DNA of 8,873 nt, taken from the NCBI GenBank assembly GCA_044375695.1, contig JBILMG010000031.1:1-8873 (forward strand). Direction: 5' to 3'. Below the pieces are notes generated by a model. It was not told where the DNA came from, made no database searches, and saw only the letters and a list, made by a program, of their open reading frames with translations. Position numbers and translations under genes: made by a program. Origin of the DNA: DATDYW01 sp044375695. Its GTDB lineage: Bacteria; Patescibacteriota; Minisyncoccia; Phycocordibacterales; JAACPR01. The stretch's first letter is position 1. Every line of letters starts with the position of its first letter. Below are positions 1 to 5,631 of this stretch, in pieces.

Positions 1-1091
1 GCCGCCTGGTCGGTCGTCTTTGGCCCATCTTCCTTGTCCTTCTTCTTGGAGCCGAAAAGGTCCGACAGGTCGCCGGCGAAAGAAGACATAGCCCGCGAGG
101 CGCGGTAGCCGGCCGAGTCCCGCGCGTCGAGCTCGGGCGGGTTCTTGTCGCCCTTCTCGAGCCCCCGCAGCCCCTTGCCGAACTGGTCCGAAAAGAAGCG
201 TCCCGAGGGCTTCAGCACCAGCTGCACCGCGGCGCCCTCTGCGTCCCGGTCGAGCTTGGTGAGCGCCGAAACCACCAGGGACATCGGGTCGCTGTCGAAA
301 GCCGAAGCCAGGCGCAGCGGGTAGGCCGCCACGCGCTTGAGCTTGGCCTCGGACGCGACCGCTACGCCGCCCGGGCCAAACGGGTTGTAGTCGTCGGGCT
401 GGCGCACCAGGGTCGCCTCGGGGAACACCGTGCCCACCTGCTTCTGCAGGAGCTCCGCCGAGCGTTCCGGCACCGACAGGTAAATGGAAAAGTCTTCGGC
501 GCCGGCGGGGTTAGCCAGCTCGACCGTGAGGTGCCCGTCCGCGCCCGAAACGCCGGCGTAGAGCTGCTCCATACGGCCAACCAGCTCCTTGAGGCCATCT
601 TCCCGGCCGCCGTTCTTGGAAGCCGCCTCGGGCACGTGCAGCTCGAAGAGCGCGCGGCGCAGCAGGGTACCCATCGGCTCACCCTCCCCCGCGCCGGGCG
701 CGCGGTGGCCGGCGCCGATGTAGGCCACCAGGAAGCGGTGCAGGTCGTCGGCTAGGTGCGGGTCGTTCAGGCGCGAGACAATGTCAATCGCGTGCGCGAC
801 GCCCTTGGTCTCGACCAGGTGCACCAGCTCGGCCATTTTCTCGTCGTGCTGCTCCGGAGAGAGCGAGAGCACGATTTCCTCGCGGAAGTGCTCCGGCACC
901 AGCGCGCCCTTGCGGTACACGTCTTCCGGCTGGCGCCCGGCGTGCTCGCGCACGATGCTCGCCGCGAGCTCCTCGCGCGCCGCCGGCAGAGCCTCGCCGC
1001 GATTTTCGGCCGCGCGCTCCGCCAGCTGGGCGCGCAGCCAGCGCACCTCTTCCTCGGCGTTCGAAAACTGCGGCTGCGGAACTTGCTCCAT
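1..1091 (-). CDS. N-terminal part of a CPR-type large protein, probably a TraG/VirD4/HerA-like ATPase (3' end outside window)
   Basis: The frame is open from an ATG at 1089-1091 to the left edge with no stop, about 363 codons, so this is the N-terminal part of a larger protein. Residues ~1-70 are charged and helical. Residues ~73-125 form a helical segment (SLSPEQHDEKMAEL ... NDPHLADDLHRFLVAYI). Residues ~140-290 look like an alpha/beta domain (RRALFELHVPEA, VRQPDDYNPFGPGG, AAYPLRLASAFDSDPMSLV, GAAVQLVLKPSGR). A hydrophilic Lys-rich linker (FGSKKKDKEDG) reaches the edge. From memory, this order of motifs matches the N-terminal half of large CPR proteins whose C-terminal half is a P-loop ATPase annotated as type IV secretion DNA-binding or TraG/VirD4-like. 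The ATPase part is not visible, so that function is inference. No signal peptide or membrane helix is seen in this part. The start is favoured by a promoter -10 box 7 bases upstream. There is no Shine-Dalgarno site. Confidence 0.72.
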   Translation of the reverse strand, partial: MEQVPQPQFSNAEEEVRWLRAQLAERAAENRGEALPAAREELAASIVREHAGRQPEDVYRKGALVPEHFREEIVLSLSPEQHDEKMAELVHLVETKGVAHAIDIVSRLNDPHLADDLHRFLVAYIGAGHRAPGAGEGEPMGTLLRRALFELHVPEAASKNGGREDGLKELVGRMEQLYAGVSGADGHLTVELANPAGAEDFSIYLSVPERSAELLQKQVGTVFPEATLVRQPDDYNPFGPGGVAVASEAKLKRVAAYPLRLASAFDSDPMSLVVSALTKLDRDAEGAAVQLVLKPSGRFFSDQFGKGLRGLEKGDKNPPELDARDSAGYRASRAMSSFAGDLSDLFGSKKKDKEDGPKTTDQA

Positions 1092-1098
1092 GCGGCCA

Positions 1099-1107
1099 AT
1101 TCTAGCA
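1099..1107 (-). promoter_or_regulatory. Extended -10 promoter element of the partial left-edge gene
   Basis: On the minus strand the sequence TGC-TAGAAT fits the sigma-70 extended -10 consensus (TGnTAtaaT). Its last T lies 7 bases before the ATG at 1091. Since transcription usually starts about 7 bases after the -10 hexamer, the transcript would begin at or one base before the start codon. No convincing -35 box was seen. The element closely resembles the one before adk (TGCTACAAT), including the following TTG. Confidence 0.6.
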
Positions 1108-1129
1108 GCCGCCCGGGATAGGGGCGGCT
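1107..1129 (-). repeat. Hairpin between map and the next gene, possible terminator without a U-tract
   Basis: An 8-bp perfect inverted repeat (agccgccc at 1107-1114, gggcggct at 1122-1129) encloses a 7-base loop. It lies 20 bases after the map stop codon and abuts the -10 element of the downstream gene. No T-tract follows on either strand, so it may stabilise the 3' end of the map message or terminate only weakly. Confidence 0.5.
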
Positions 1130-1149
1130 AAATTGTGGAGGCTTTTCCC

Positions 1150-1920
1150 CTACCGCCCCGTCAAGACCAGGCAGCCACCCTCGACAACCGCGACGGTCTT
1201 CTCGGTCTGCGCGGCCAGAGAGCCATCCTTGGACTCGAGCGCAAAGCCGTCCTTGCCGATCTTGAGGTGCCAGCCGCCGGTCGAGAAGATCGGCTCGATG
1301 GCGATAACGGCGCCTACCGGCAAGACTGGCCCTTCGTTCGGCTTCCCCTCGTTCGGCACGTAGGGATCCTCGTGGAGGCCGTAGCCGACGCCGTGACCGG
1401 CCAGCTCTTTCACCACGGTAAAGCCCGCCCGGCGCGCCACGCGCTCGATGGCAGCCGAAATCTCACCCACCCGAACGCCGGGCTTCACCGCGCGAATGGC
1501 GGCGTCCAAGGCGTCCTTGGTGGCTTTAACCAGCCGGGCGCTCTCGGGTGGTACCGGAGGCACAATCACCGTCACCGCGGCATCCGTAATGAGGCCGCCG
1601 TGGGTGAGCCCCGCGTCCACCTTCACCACGTCGCCCGGCTTGAAAACCTTCGAGGCGAGCGGCACGCCGTGGACGATTTCGTGGTTAATCGAAATGCAGA
1701 TTGTAGAGGGGAACGCCTTGCGCGCGCCCGCCGGCTTGTAGTTCTTAAAGGCCGGCTTGTCGCCGCCGGCCACAATCATTTCCTCGGCCAGGCGGTCGAG
1801 GGTATCCGCCGAGACGCCCACCTTCACCTCCTTGGCGAGCGCCTGGAGCACGCGCCAAAGACGACGTCCGCCTTCGCGGAGCGTCTGAATCTCTTCGGGG
1901 GTCTTGAGGCGAATGGCCAC
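1150..1920 (-). CDS. map: Type I methionine aminopeptidase
   Basis: This enzyme removes the initiator methionine from new proteins in the cytosol, using a two-metal centre. The 256-residue product is of ordinary length for the bacterial type I enzyme. All five expected metal ligands are visible: D102 (VDAG), D113 (TDAA), H176 (GHGVG), E209 (AIEP) and E240 (QTEKTV). The catalytic-site histidines H84 (IVHG) and H183 (LHEDP) are also present. The last ligand motif is QTEKT rather than the common QFEHT. The start is GTG at 1918-1920: the next in-frame ATG is residue 48, inside the fold, and a -10 element lies 6 bases upstream of the GTG. It follows adk, as in many spc-region clusters, but it seems to have its own promoter and a terminator precedes it. 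No zinc-finger extension is present. Confidence 0.96.
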   Translation of the reverse strand: MAIRLKTPEEIQTLREGGRRLWRVLQALAKEVKVGVSADTLDRLAEEMIVAGGDKPAFKNYKPAGARKAFPSTICISINHEIVHGVPLASKVFKPGDVVKVDAGLTHGGLITDAAVTVIVPPVPPESARLVKATKDALDAAIRAVKPGVRVGEISAAIERVARRAGFTVVKELAGHGVGYGLHEDPYVPNEGKPNEGPVLPVGAVIAIEPIFSTGGWHLKIGKDGFALESKDGSLAAQTEKTVAVVEGGCLVLTGR

Positions 1921-1926
1921 GCAGGT

Positions 1927-1935
1927 ACCCTAGCA
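1927..1935 (-). promoter_or_regulatory. Extended -10 promoter element of map
   Basis: Minus-strand TGC-TAGGGT matches the TGnTAnnnT extended -10 pattern and ends 6 bases before the GTG start codon. With the usual spacing, the G of GTG would be the first transcribed base, giving a leaderless message. The hexamer is less AT-rich than the boxes before adk and the left-edge gene. The 17 bases upstream lead to no TTGACA-like box. Confidence 0.5.
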
Positions 1936-1939
1936 GGTC

Positions 1940-1962
1940 AAAAAGCGCCGGGCTACAGCCCG
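1940..1962 (-). terminator. Intrinsic terminator overlapping the 3' end of adk
   Basis: On the minus strand, CGGGC-TGTA-GCCCG forms a 5-bp GC stem with a 4-base loop, followed by GCGC and TTTTT (1940-1944). The adk stop codon (TAG, 1953-1955) lies inside the hairpin, across the loop and stem. The stem is short and the T-run starts 4 bases after it, so efficiency is uncertain. Confidence 0.5.
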
Positions 1963-2534
1963 AGGCCCGCGGCGATGTCCGCGGCCACAGCCTCGATCGG
2001 CTGCTCGCCCCTCACCTCGACGAAGCGGTGGCGCGGGTGGGCCTTGTAGAAGTCGACGACGGGTAGCACCTCGCGCTCGAACCAGTCCATGCGGGCGTCG
2101 ATGTCGGCGCGCTCCTGGTCGTCGGCGCGGCCGCGGGCCAAGAGGCGCTCGGTAGCCCACTCGCGCGAGACGTTCAGGTAAACAACCGCCGCGTCGTCGC
2201 GGCCAAAGAACTTGAGAGCCTCTTCGAGGACGTTCGCCTCCGAGACGCGGCGCGGCATGCCGTCCATCAGGAGCACGGTTTCGGGCGCCACCTTCTCGAC
2301 CAGCTCGGACGTCCAAGCCCACACCGAGAGGAACTGCGGCTGCAGGCCGCCGTCATCGTTGATCTTTCGGGCGAGCGCGGCGGCGTGGCTGGTGGTCTCG
2401 AAGAAGCGGCGAAAGCGCGCGCCAGATTCGACGCGGGCAATCGGCCCTGTCGCCCCGAGCGCGGCGGCCAGCTTTTCCACCTGCGTCCCCTTCCCGCACC
2501 CCGACCGGCCGATGACGATTACTGTTTTTGGCAT
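1953..2534 (-). CDS. adk: Adenylate kinase-family nucleoside monophosphate kinase, divergent CPR type
   Basis: This 193-residue P-loop kinase probably transfers phosphate from ATP to AMP or another NMP. The P-loop is GRSGCGKGT (residues 9-17), with Ser-Gly-Cys where classic Adk usually has Pro-Gly-Ala/Ser/Val. DGMPRR (91-96) matches the DGFPR motif, and RGRADD (134-139) with R148 matches the ATP-side arginine region. The LID is the short form with no zinc cysteines. The NMP-binding motif is ESGARFRRFF (36-45) instead of STGDMLR, and the NMP helix region reads GGLQPQFLSVWAW (62-74). R40 and R95 would be the NMP-contacting arginines. Its place between secY and map is the usual one for adk, which supports the call. 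The changed NMP pocket means substrate preference is unproven. The ATG at 2534 follows a -10 box by 9 bases, with no Shine-Dalgarno site. Confidence 0.85.
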   Translation of the reverse strand: MPKTVIVIGRSGCGKGTQVEKLAAALGATGPIARVESGARFRRFFETTSHAAALARKINDDGGLQPQFLSVWAWTSELVEKVAPETVLLMDGMPRRVSEANVLEEALKFFGRDDAAVVYLNVSREWATERLLARGRADDQERADIDARMDWFEREVLPVVDFYKAHPRHRFVEVRGEQPIEAVAADIAAGLGL

Positions 2535-2543
2535 TGCGCGGCA

Positions 2544-2552
2544 ATTGTAGCA
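2544..2552 (-). promoter_or_regulatory. Extended -10 promoter element of adk
   Basis: Minus-strand TGC-TACAAT is a near-consensus extended -10 box, 9 bases before the adk ATG. The expected start site is about 3 bases before the ATG, leaving almost no 5' leader. There is no recognisable -35 box 16-18 bases upstream. A related string (TGCTAGGGC) occurs a little further upstream at 2563-2571 but lacks the final T. Confidence 0.65.
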
Positions 2553-2762
2553 GCCCGTATCGCCCTAGCACGCGGTCTGTTTTCTGTTCGGCTTACGGTA
2601 TTTCGCGTCCAAATCACCACAGAAGCGACAGTCGCCAGCGAAAATCGCGTTTCCCGACCGACGGCGTACCGGAGGGTACGATGAGAGAGGAACCTCGATT
2701 TGCAGCGGCGGATCGAATCTTCCTGTGTCGCCCCGCGCGGGGCGACAGTTCCGAGCGAGACG
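2553..2762. other. Gene-free, hairpin-rich spacer between secY and adk
   Basis: No convincing coding frame was found here on either strand. The stretch holds several short inverted repeats: gcga-cag-tcgc (2625-2635), gcga-aaa-tcgc (2638-2648), cgtacc-ggag-ggtacg (2665-2680) and a long palindrome at 2726-2747. It could be the leader of a longer adk transcript, a small structured RNA, or simple spacer. I could not match it to a known RNA family, and no tRNA cloverleaf is visible. Confidence 0.4.
2726..2747. repeat. Perfect 22-base palindrome in the secY-adk spacer
   Basis: The arms tgtcgcccc (2726-2734) and ggggcgaca (2739-2747) flank gcgc, which is itself self-complementary, so the full 22 bases form a perfect palindrome. 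As RNA it would give a very stable 9-bp hairpin with a 4-base loop. No T-tract follows on either strand. It lies just beyond the secY terminator and could be a second barrier to read-through, a transcript-end stabiliser, or a protein-binding site. Confidence 0.6.
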
Positions 2763-2815
2763 AAACGAAAACCGCCCGAAGCGGGACAGCTGTCCAGCGA
2801 GGGCGGTTTTCGTTT
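2763..2815 (-). terminator. Strong intrinsic terminator of the spc operon after secY
   Basis: A perfect 15-bp stem pairs 2763-2777 (aaacgaaaaccgccc) with 2801-2815. It begins 27 bases after the secY stop codon. On the minus strand the 3' arm ends in TTTTCGTTT, giving the U-rich tail. The 23-base apical part contains the palindrome ggacagctgtcc (2784-2795), which can form a second stem on top. The A-tract on the other arm makes it potentially active in both directions, although no plus-strand gene is evident. Confidence 0.85.
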
Positions 2816-2842
2816 GTCGCAGCCGGAAATGGAGTCTCGCGC

Positions 2843-4114
2843 CTAGCGGTACTCCCTCATTGTGATTTGGCCGTCGAACTTCTTGATGAGGTCCGTAACG
2901 ACGTTCACCACGATGAGGAGCGACGTGCCGCCGACGGTCACCGCCTGGATGCCGGTCGCGTACTGGCCGACGAGCGGCAGAACCGCAATGACGCCGAGGA
3001 AGAGCGCGCCGATGGTGGTGGTGCGGGCGACAATCTTGCCGATGTGCTCGGCGGTTGCCTCACCCGGACGAACGCCCGGCACGAAGGCGCCCTGGCGCTG
3101 GAGGTTCTTGGCGAGGGTGTCCGGCTCGAAAGTGACGGCGGTGTAGAAGAAGGTGAAGAGGACAACCAGCAGGAAGTAGGCGATGCCGTAGTACAGCTGG
3201 TTAGCCATGAACTGCGAGGCGAACGACCCAATCTGGGCGAGCCAAGCCTCGGGGCGAGACGGGAGGTACTGCGCCGCGAGCTGCGGCACGATGAGCAGCG
3301 AGAGGGCGAAGATCACCGGCATGACGCCCGCCTGGTTCACCCGAATCGGGAGAAAGGTCGGAGCGGAGCTCTTCCCGCCGAAGACCTGGCGAGCGTGCGC
3401 GATAGGAATCGGGCGCTCCGCTTCGGTCACCGCCACCACGCCGGCAATCGCGATGAGGGCGATCGCGCCAAAGCCGAGGTAGCTCGGGAGCTGGGACGGG
3501 TCGTAGGCAAATTCGAGCTGGGAGAGCGAGGACGGGAGGCCGGCCACGATACCGGCGAAGATGAGGACGGAGACGCCGTTGCCCGCGCCGAACTCCGAGA
3601 TGAGCTCGCCAATCCACATGAGGAGCACGGAGCCGGCCACCATGGCGAGCACCGAGAGGGCGAGGTCAGCACCCTGGAGCGGAGGCAGCACGTTCTGCGA
3701 CTCGAGCAGCTTGATGAGCGCGAGGCCCTGAATAGCCGCGAGCGGCACGGTGGCAATGCGCGAGTACTGCGCGAACTTGCGGCGGCCGGTCTGCCCTTCC
3801 TCGTGGTACATCTCCTTGAGGCGCGGGAACATCATGGTCGCGAGCTGCAGGATGATCGAGGCGGTGATGTAGGGGCCTACGCCGAGCGCCACCACGGAGA
3901 GCGCCGAGAGGCCGCCGCCCGAGAAGAGGTTGAGGACGGCGAAAATCTGGCTGTCGGCAAAGAAGGACGCCAGCATCGAAGCGTCGGCACCCGGAACCGG
4001 AATAGCCGCCAGGAGGCGGAACGCCGCGAAGGCGAGGAGGATGAAGCCGAGCTTGCGGGTGAGCGCGCGGTCGCGAACGACGATGCCTACCTTCCGAAAG
4101 AAAGTCTTAAGCAT
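2843..4114 (-). CDS. secY: Preprotein translocase channel subunit SecY
   Basis: SecY forms the membrane channel through which SecA or the ribosome passes proteins. The 423 residues show about ten hydrophobic helices (approximately 21-39, 71-97, 116-137, 150-170, 179-193, 213-229, 261-281, 306-327, 364-382, 390-409). Signature stretches include GVGPYITASIILQL (78-91), EFGAGNGVSVLI (174-185), RVNQAGVMPVIFA (258-270), FFYTAV (322-327) and GGTSLLIVV (395-403). The cytosolic loop GAFVPGVRPGE (342-352) carries the conserved arginine (R349) needed for SecA/ribosome coupling in model bacteria. Residues ~44-66 form the exported loop with the plug region. The loop TEAERPIPI (230-238) replaces the QRRIP type of E. 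coli. The start ATG overlaps the end of rplO by 8 bases (ATGCTTAA), so translation is probably coupled. It is the last gene of the ribosomal operon. Confidence 0.97.
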   Translation of the reverse strand: MLKTFFRKVGIVVRDRALTRKLGFILLAFAAFRLLAAIPVPGADASMLASFFADSQIFAVLNLFSGGGLSALSVVALGVGPYITASIILQLATMMFPRLKEMYHEEGQTGRRKFAQYSRIATVPLAAIQGLALIKLLESQNVLPPLQGADLALSVLAMVAGSVLLMWIGELISEFGAGNGVSVLIFAGIVAGLPSSLSQLEFAYDPSQLPSYLGFGAIALIAIAGVVAVTEAERPIPIAHARQVFGGKSSAPTFLPIRVNQAGVMPVIFALSLLIVPQLAAQYLPSRPEAWLAQIGSFASQFMANQLYYGIAYFLLVVLFTFFYTAVTFEPDTLAKNLQRQGAFVPGVRPGEATAEHIGKIVARTTTIGALFLGVIAVLPLVGQYATGIQAVTVGGTSLLIVVNVVTDLIKKFDGQITMREYR

Positions 4115-4556
4115 TGGCGCGGACGGAGCCGCCAGCCTGCTCGATCGCCGACTTGGCGGCGGACGAGATGGTGCAACCCTCGATGGTCACGGCGAAGGAG
4201 ATTTCGCCACCGGCGAGAACCTTCACCTTCGGGTAGTGGCCGCCGCGCATGGAGATGAGGCCACGCTCGGCGAGCGTCTTCGGCGAGACGGTCTCCCCTG
4301 CCTTGAAGGCAGCGGCGACGTCGGCGAGGACAATCGGGGCAGCTGGCGCCTGAATGGTGCGGAGGCCCTGCTTGCCGCGACCGCGGCGCTTGGGGATCTT
4401 CTTGATGGTATCGCGCATTTCCGGGCGCTTCTTGCGGCCGGCGCGGGCGTTCTGGCCCTTGGTGCCGCGACCAGCGGTCTTGCCGCGCTTGCCGCCGCGA
4501 CCGACGCGACGGGAAACCGCGCGCTTGGTCTTGGACTTAACGTTGTGGGTCTGCAT
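4107..4556 (-). CDS. rplO: 50S ribosomal protein L15
   Basis: L15 binds 23S rRNA and takes part in late assembly of the large subunit. The product has 149 residues. The basic Gly/Arg-rich N-terminus (VGRGGKRGKTAGRGTKGQ, about residues 18-35) is the classic L15 rRNA-binding tail. The C-terminal globular part includes the typical motifs ERGLIS and VKVLAGGEI. The gene starts 11 bases after the rpsE stop, exactly where rpmD (L30) would sit in most bacteria, and no L30 frame fits. The stop overlaps the start of secY. There is no Shine-Dalgarno motif before the ATG. Confidence 0.97.
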   Translation of the reverse strand: MQTHNVKSKTKRAVSRRVGRGGKRGKTAGRGTKGQNARAGRKKRPEMRDTIKKIPKRRGRGKQGLRTIQAPAAPIVLADVAAAFKAGETVSPKTLAERGLISMRGGHYPKVKVLAGGEISFAVTIEGCTISSAAKSAIEQAGGSVRANA

Positions 4557-4567
4557 GGAAATTGACG

Positions 4568-5221
4568 TTAGGCGGTCGTCTCGGCCTTCTTGACCTTCGC
4601 GACGCGCGGAGCCTTGAGAGCGCCGAGAGCCTTCACGGCCGCGCGGGCAATGTTGAGCTTGTTCTTGCTGCCCGAAAGAATCTTGGCGTTGACGTCCTTG
4701 ATACCGGCGAGCTCGAGGCAGTCGCGCACGGCGGAGCCGGCGACGACGCCGCGGCCCGGGGCCGGCATCATGGTGATGCGGGCGCTCGAGAACTTAGCCT
4801 GAACCTCGTGCGGGATGGACATGGTGGCGGTCGCGCGCACGGTGATCATGTTGCGGCGAGCATCCTTGAGCGCCTTGTCGATGGCGAGGGCGGTGTCGGA
4901 AGCCTTACCGAGGCCGATGCCGATGCGACCCTTGCGGTCACCGGCGGCAATGGCGACGCTGAAGTTGAAGCGGCGACCACCCTTACCGACGCGGGCTACG
5001 CGGCGAACCTGGAGGGTGCGCTGCTCGAACTCGGAGCGAGGCTTGTCGCCGCGGCGAGGGCCGCCACGACCAGGGCCGCCCGGGCGACCAGGACCGCCGC
5101 GGCCGGGGCCGCCACGACCAGGACCGCCGCGGCCGGGGCCGCCAGAGCGAGGTCCACCGAAGCTCGCGGTGCGAGGAGCAGCCGGAGCGGCGGGAGCGGT
5201 AGCCTGGGTGTCGTTGGTCAT
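4568..5221 (-). CDS. rpsE: 30S ribosomal protein S5 with a GGPGR-repeat N-terminal extension
   Basis: S5 sits near the mRNA entry tunnel and supports decoding accuracy and mRNA unwinding. The conserved core begins near residue 63 (EFEQRTLQVRRVARVGKGGR) and includes the double-stranded RNA-binding-like half and the ribosomal fold (MMPAPGRGVVAG, LELAGIKDVNAKILS). The total of 217 residues exceeds the usual ~165 because of an N-terminal extension of about 60 residues: an Ala/Pro-rich start (TAPAAPAAP) followed by four GGPGR units (27-46), then P, GGPGR and GGPRR. The repeats rest on a perfect 30-bp tandem duplication in the DNA. The ATG at 5221 is preferred because it begins the same open frame with a normal 27-base spacer after rplR. 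A later start near the core would need a non-ATG codon, but the true start is not proven. Confidence 0.94.
   Translation of the reverse strand: MTNDTQATAPAAPAAPRTASFGGPRSGGPGRGGPGRGGPGRGGPGRPGGPGRGGPRRGDKPRSEFEQRTLQVRRVARVGKGGRRFNFSVAIAAGDRKGRIGIGLGKASDTALAIDKALKDARRNMITVRATATMSIPHEVQAKFSSARITMMPAPGRGVVAGSAVRDCLELAGIKDVNAKILSGSKNKLNIARAAVKALGALKAPRVAKVKKAETTA
5085..5144. repeat. Perfect 2 x 30-bp tandem repeat inside rpsE
   Basis: Bases 5085-5114 and 5115-5144 are identical and adjacent. Each unit encodes ten residues, two GGPGR pentads, on the minus strand. Partly diverged copies continue on the 5085 side (GGPGR, GGPRR). Exact identity including third codon positions suggests a recent duplication by slippage or unequal exchange. 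Such GC-rich repeats are also prone to assembly error. Confidence 0.9.
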
Positions 5222-5248
5222 GCGTGTTCGGTAGCCGGTAATTTAAAT

Positions 5249-5620
5249 CTAGAACTGAAGGCCAGCCTCGCGCGCCGCGTCGGCGAGCGCCTTCACGTGG
5301 CCGGCGTAGCGGAAGCCGCCGCGATCGAAGGAGACGGCCGAGACCTTCTTCTCCTTGGCGCGCTCGGCAATGAGGCGACCAACGGAAGCCGCGCGCTCGA
5401 GCGGGGTCTTGTCCTTGGCCTCGCGGGCGTTGGCCTGCGCGATGGTCTTCTGGGCGTTGTCGTCGATGAGCTGCGCGTAGATGGCGGTGGAAGACTTCCA
5501 AACCGAGAGGCGCGGGCGCTCGGCGGTGCCGGAAATCTTGCCGCGGACGCGGGCGTGGCGGCGCTTCAGCGCGAGCGCCTTCACGTTCCGAACTGCCCGT
5601 CCTTTGTAGAGTCGCTTCAT
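5249..5620 (-). CDS. rplR: 50S ribosomal protein L18
   Basis: L18 binds 5S rRNA and helps dock it on the large subunit with L5 and L25. The product has 123 residues. Typical features are the basic N-terminal stretch (LKRRHARVRGKISGT, about 18-32), RPRLSVWKSSTAIYAQLIDD (35-54), and the C-terminal SFDRGGFRYAGHVKALADAAREAGL, all in family order. It starts 11 bases after rplF and stops 27 bases before rpsE. An AT-rich patch (ATTTAAATT) lies between it and rpsE. No Shine-Dalgarno site precedes the ATG. Confidence 0.97.
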   Translation of the reverse strand: MKRLYKGRAVRNVKALALKRRHARVRGKISGTAERPRLSVWKSSTAIYAQLIDDNAQKTIAQANAREAKDKTPLERAASVGRLIAERAKEKKVSAVSFDRGGFRYAGHVKALADAAREAGLQF

Positions 5621-5631
5621 GGTCTTGTTTG

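Noticed and set aside
767..1099. Alternative minus-strand frame of 110 codons at the left-edge gene
   Set aside because: It is very Arg/Ser-rich, has no recognisable motif, and overlaps the long open frame from 1091 that carries conserved-looking segments and runs through the window edge.
1135..2049. Plus-strand open frame of about 304 codons opposite map and adk
   Set aside because: It lies opposite map, which has all metal ligands. The composition is typical of antisense frames in GC-rich DNA and no motif was recognised.
2700..2730. Possible tRNA T-arm (gatcgaatc-like) in the secY-adk spacer
   Set aside because: The flanking bases do not form the 5-bp T-stem, and no acceptor, D or anticodon stems could be fitted on either strand.
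2528..4258. Plus-strand open frame of about 576 codons covering the spacer and all of secY in antisense, including an ATG at 2681 preceded by GGAGGG
   Set aside because: Its product is rich in Arg, Glu and Gly with no recognisable domain and is the mirror of the clear SecY gene. The apparent ribosome site is just the loop and arm of the cgtacc-ggag-ggtacg hairpin, and the frame runs through a strong terminator.
5085..5144. 30-bp repeats as a possible CRISPR or mobile-element trace
   Set aside because: The units are directly adjacent with no spacers, lie in frame inside rpsE and encode GGPGR repeats, so this is a coding tandem duplication.
5222..5251. AT-rich patch with TAGATT and TTAAAT before rpsE as an internal promoter
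   Set aside because: It lacks the TG extension seen at the three convincing promoters, has no -35 box, and overlaps the rplR stop codon within a continuous operon.
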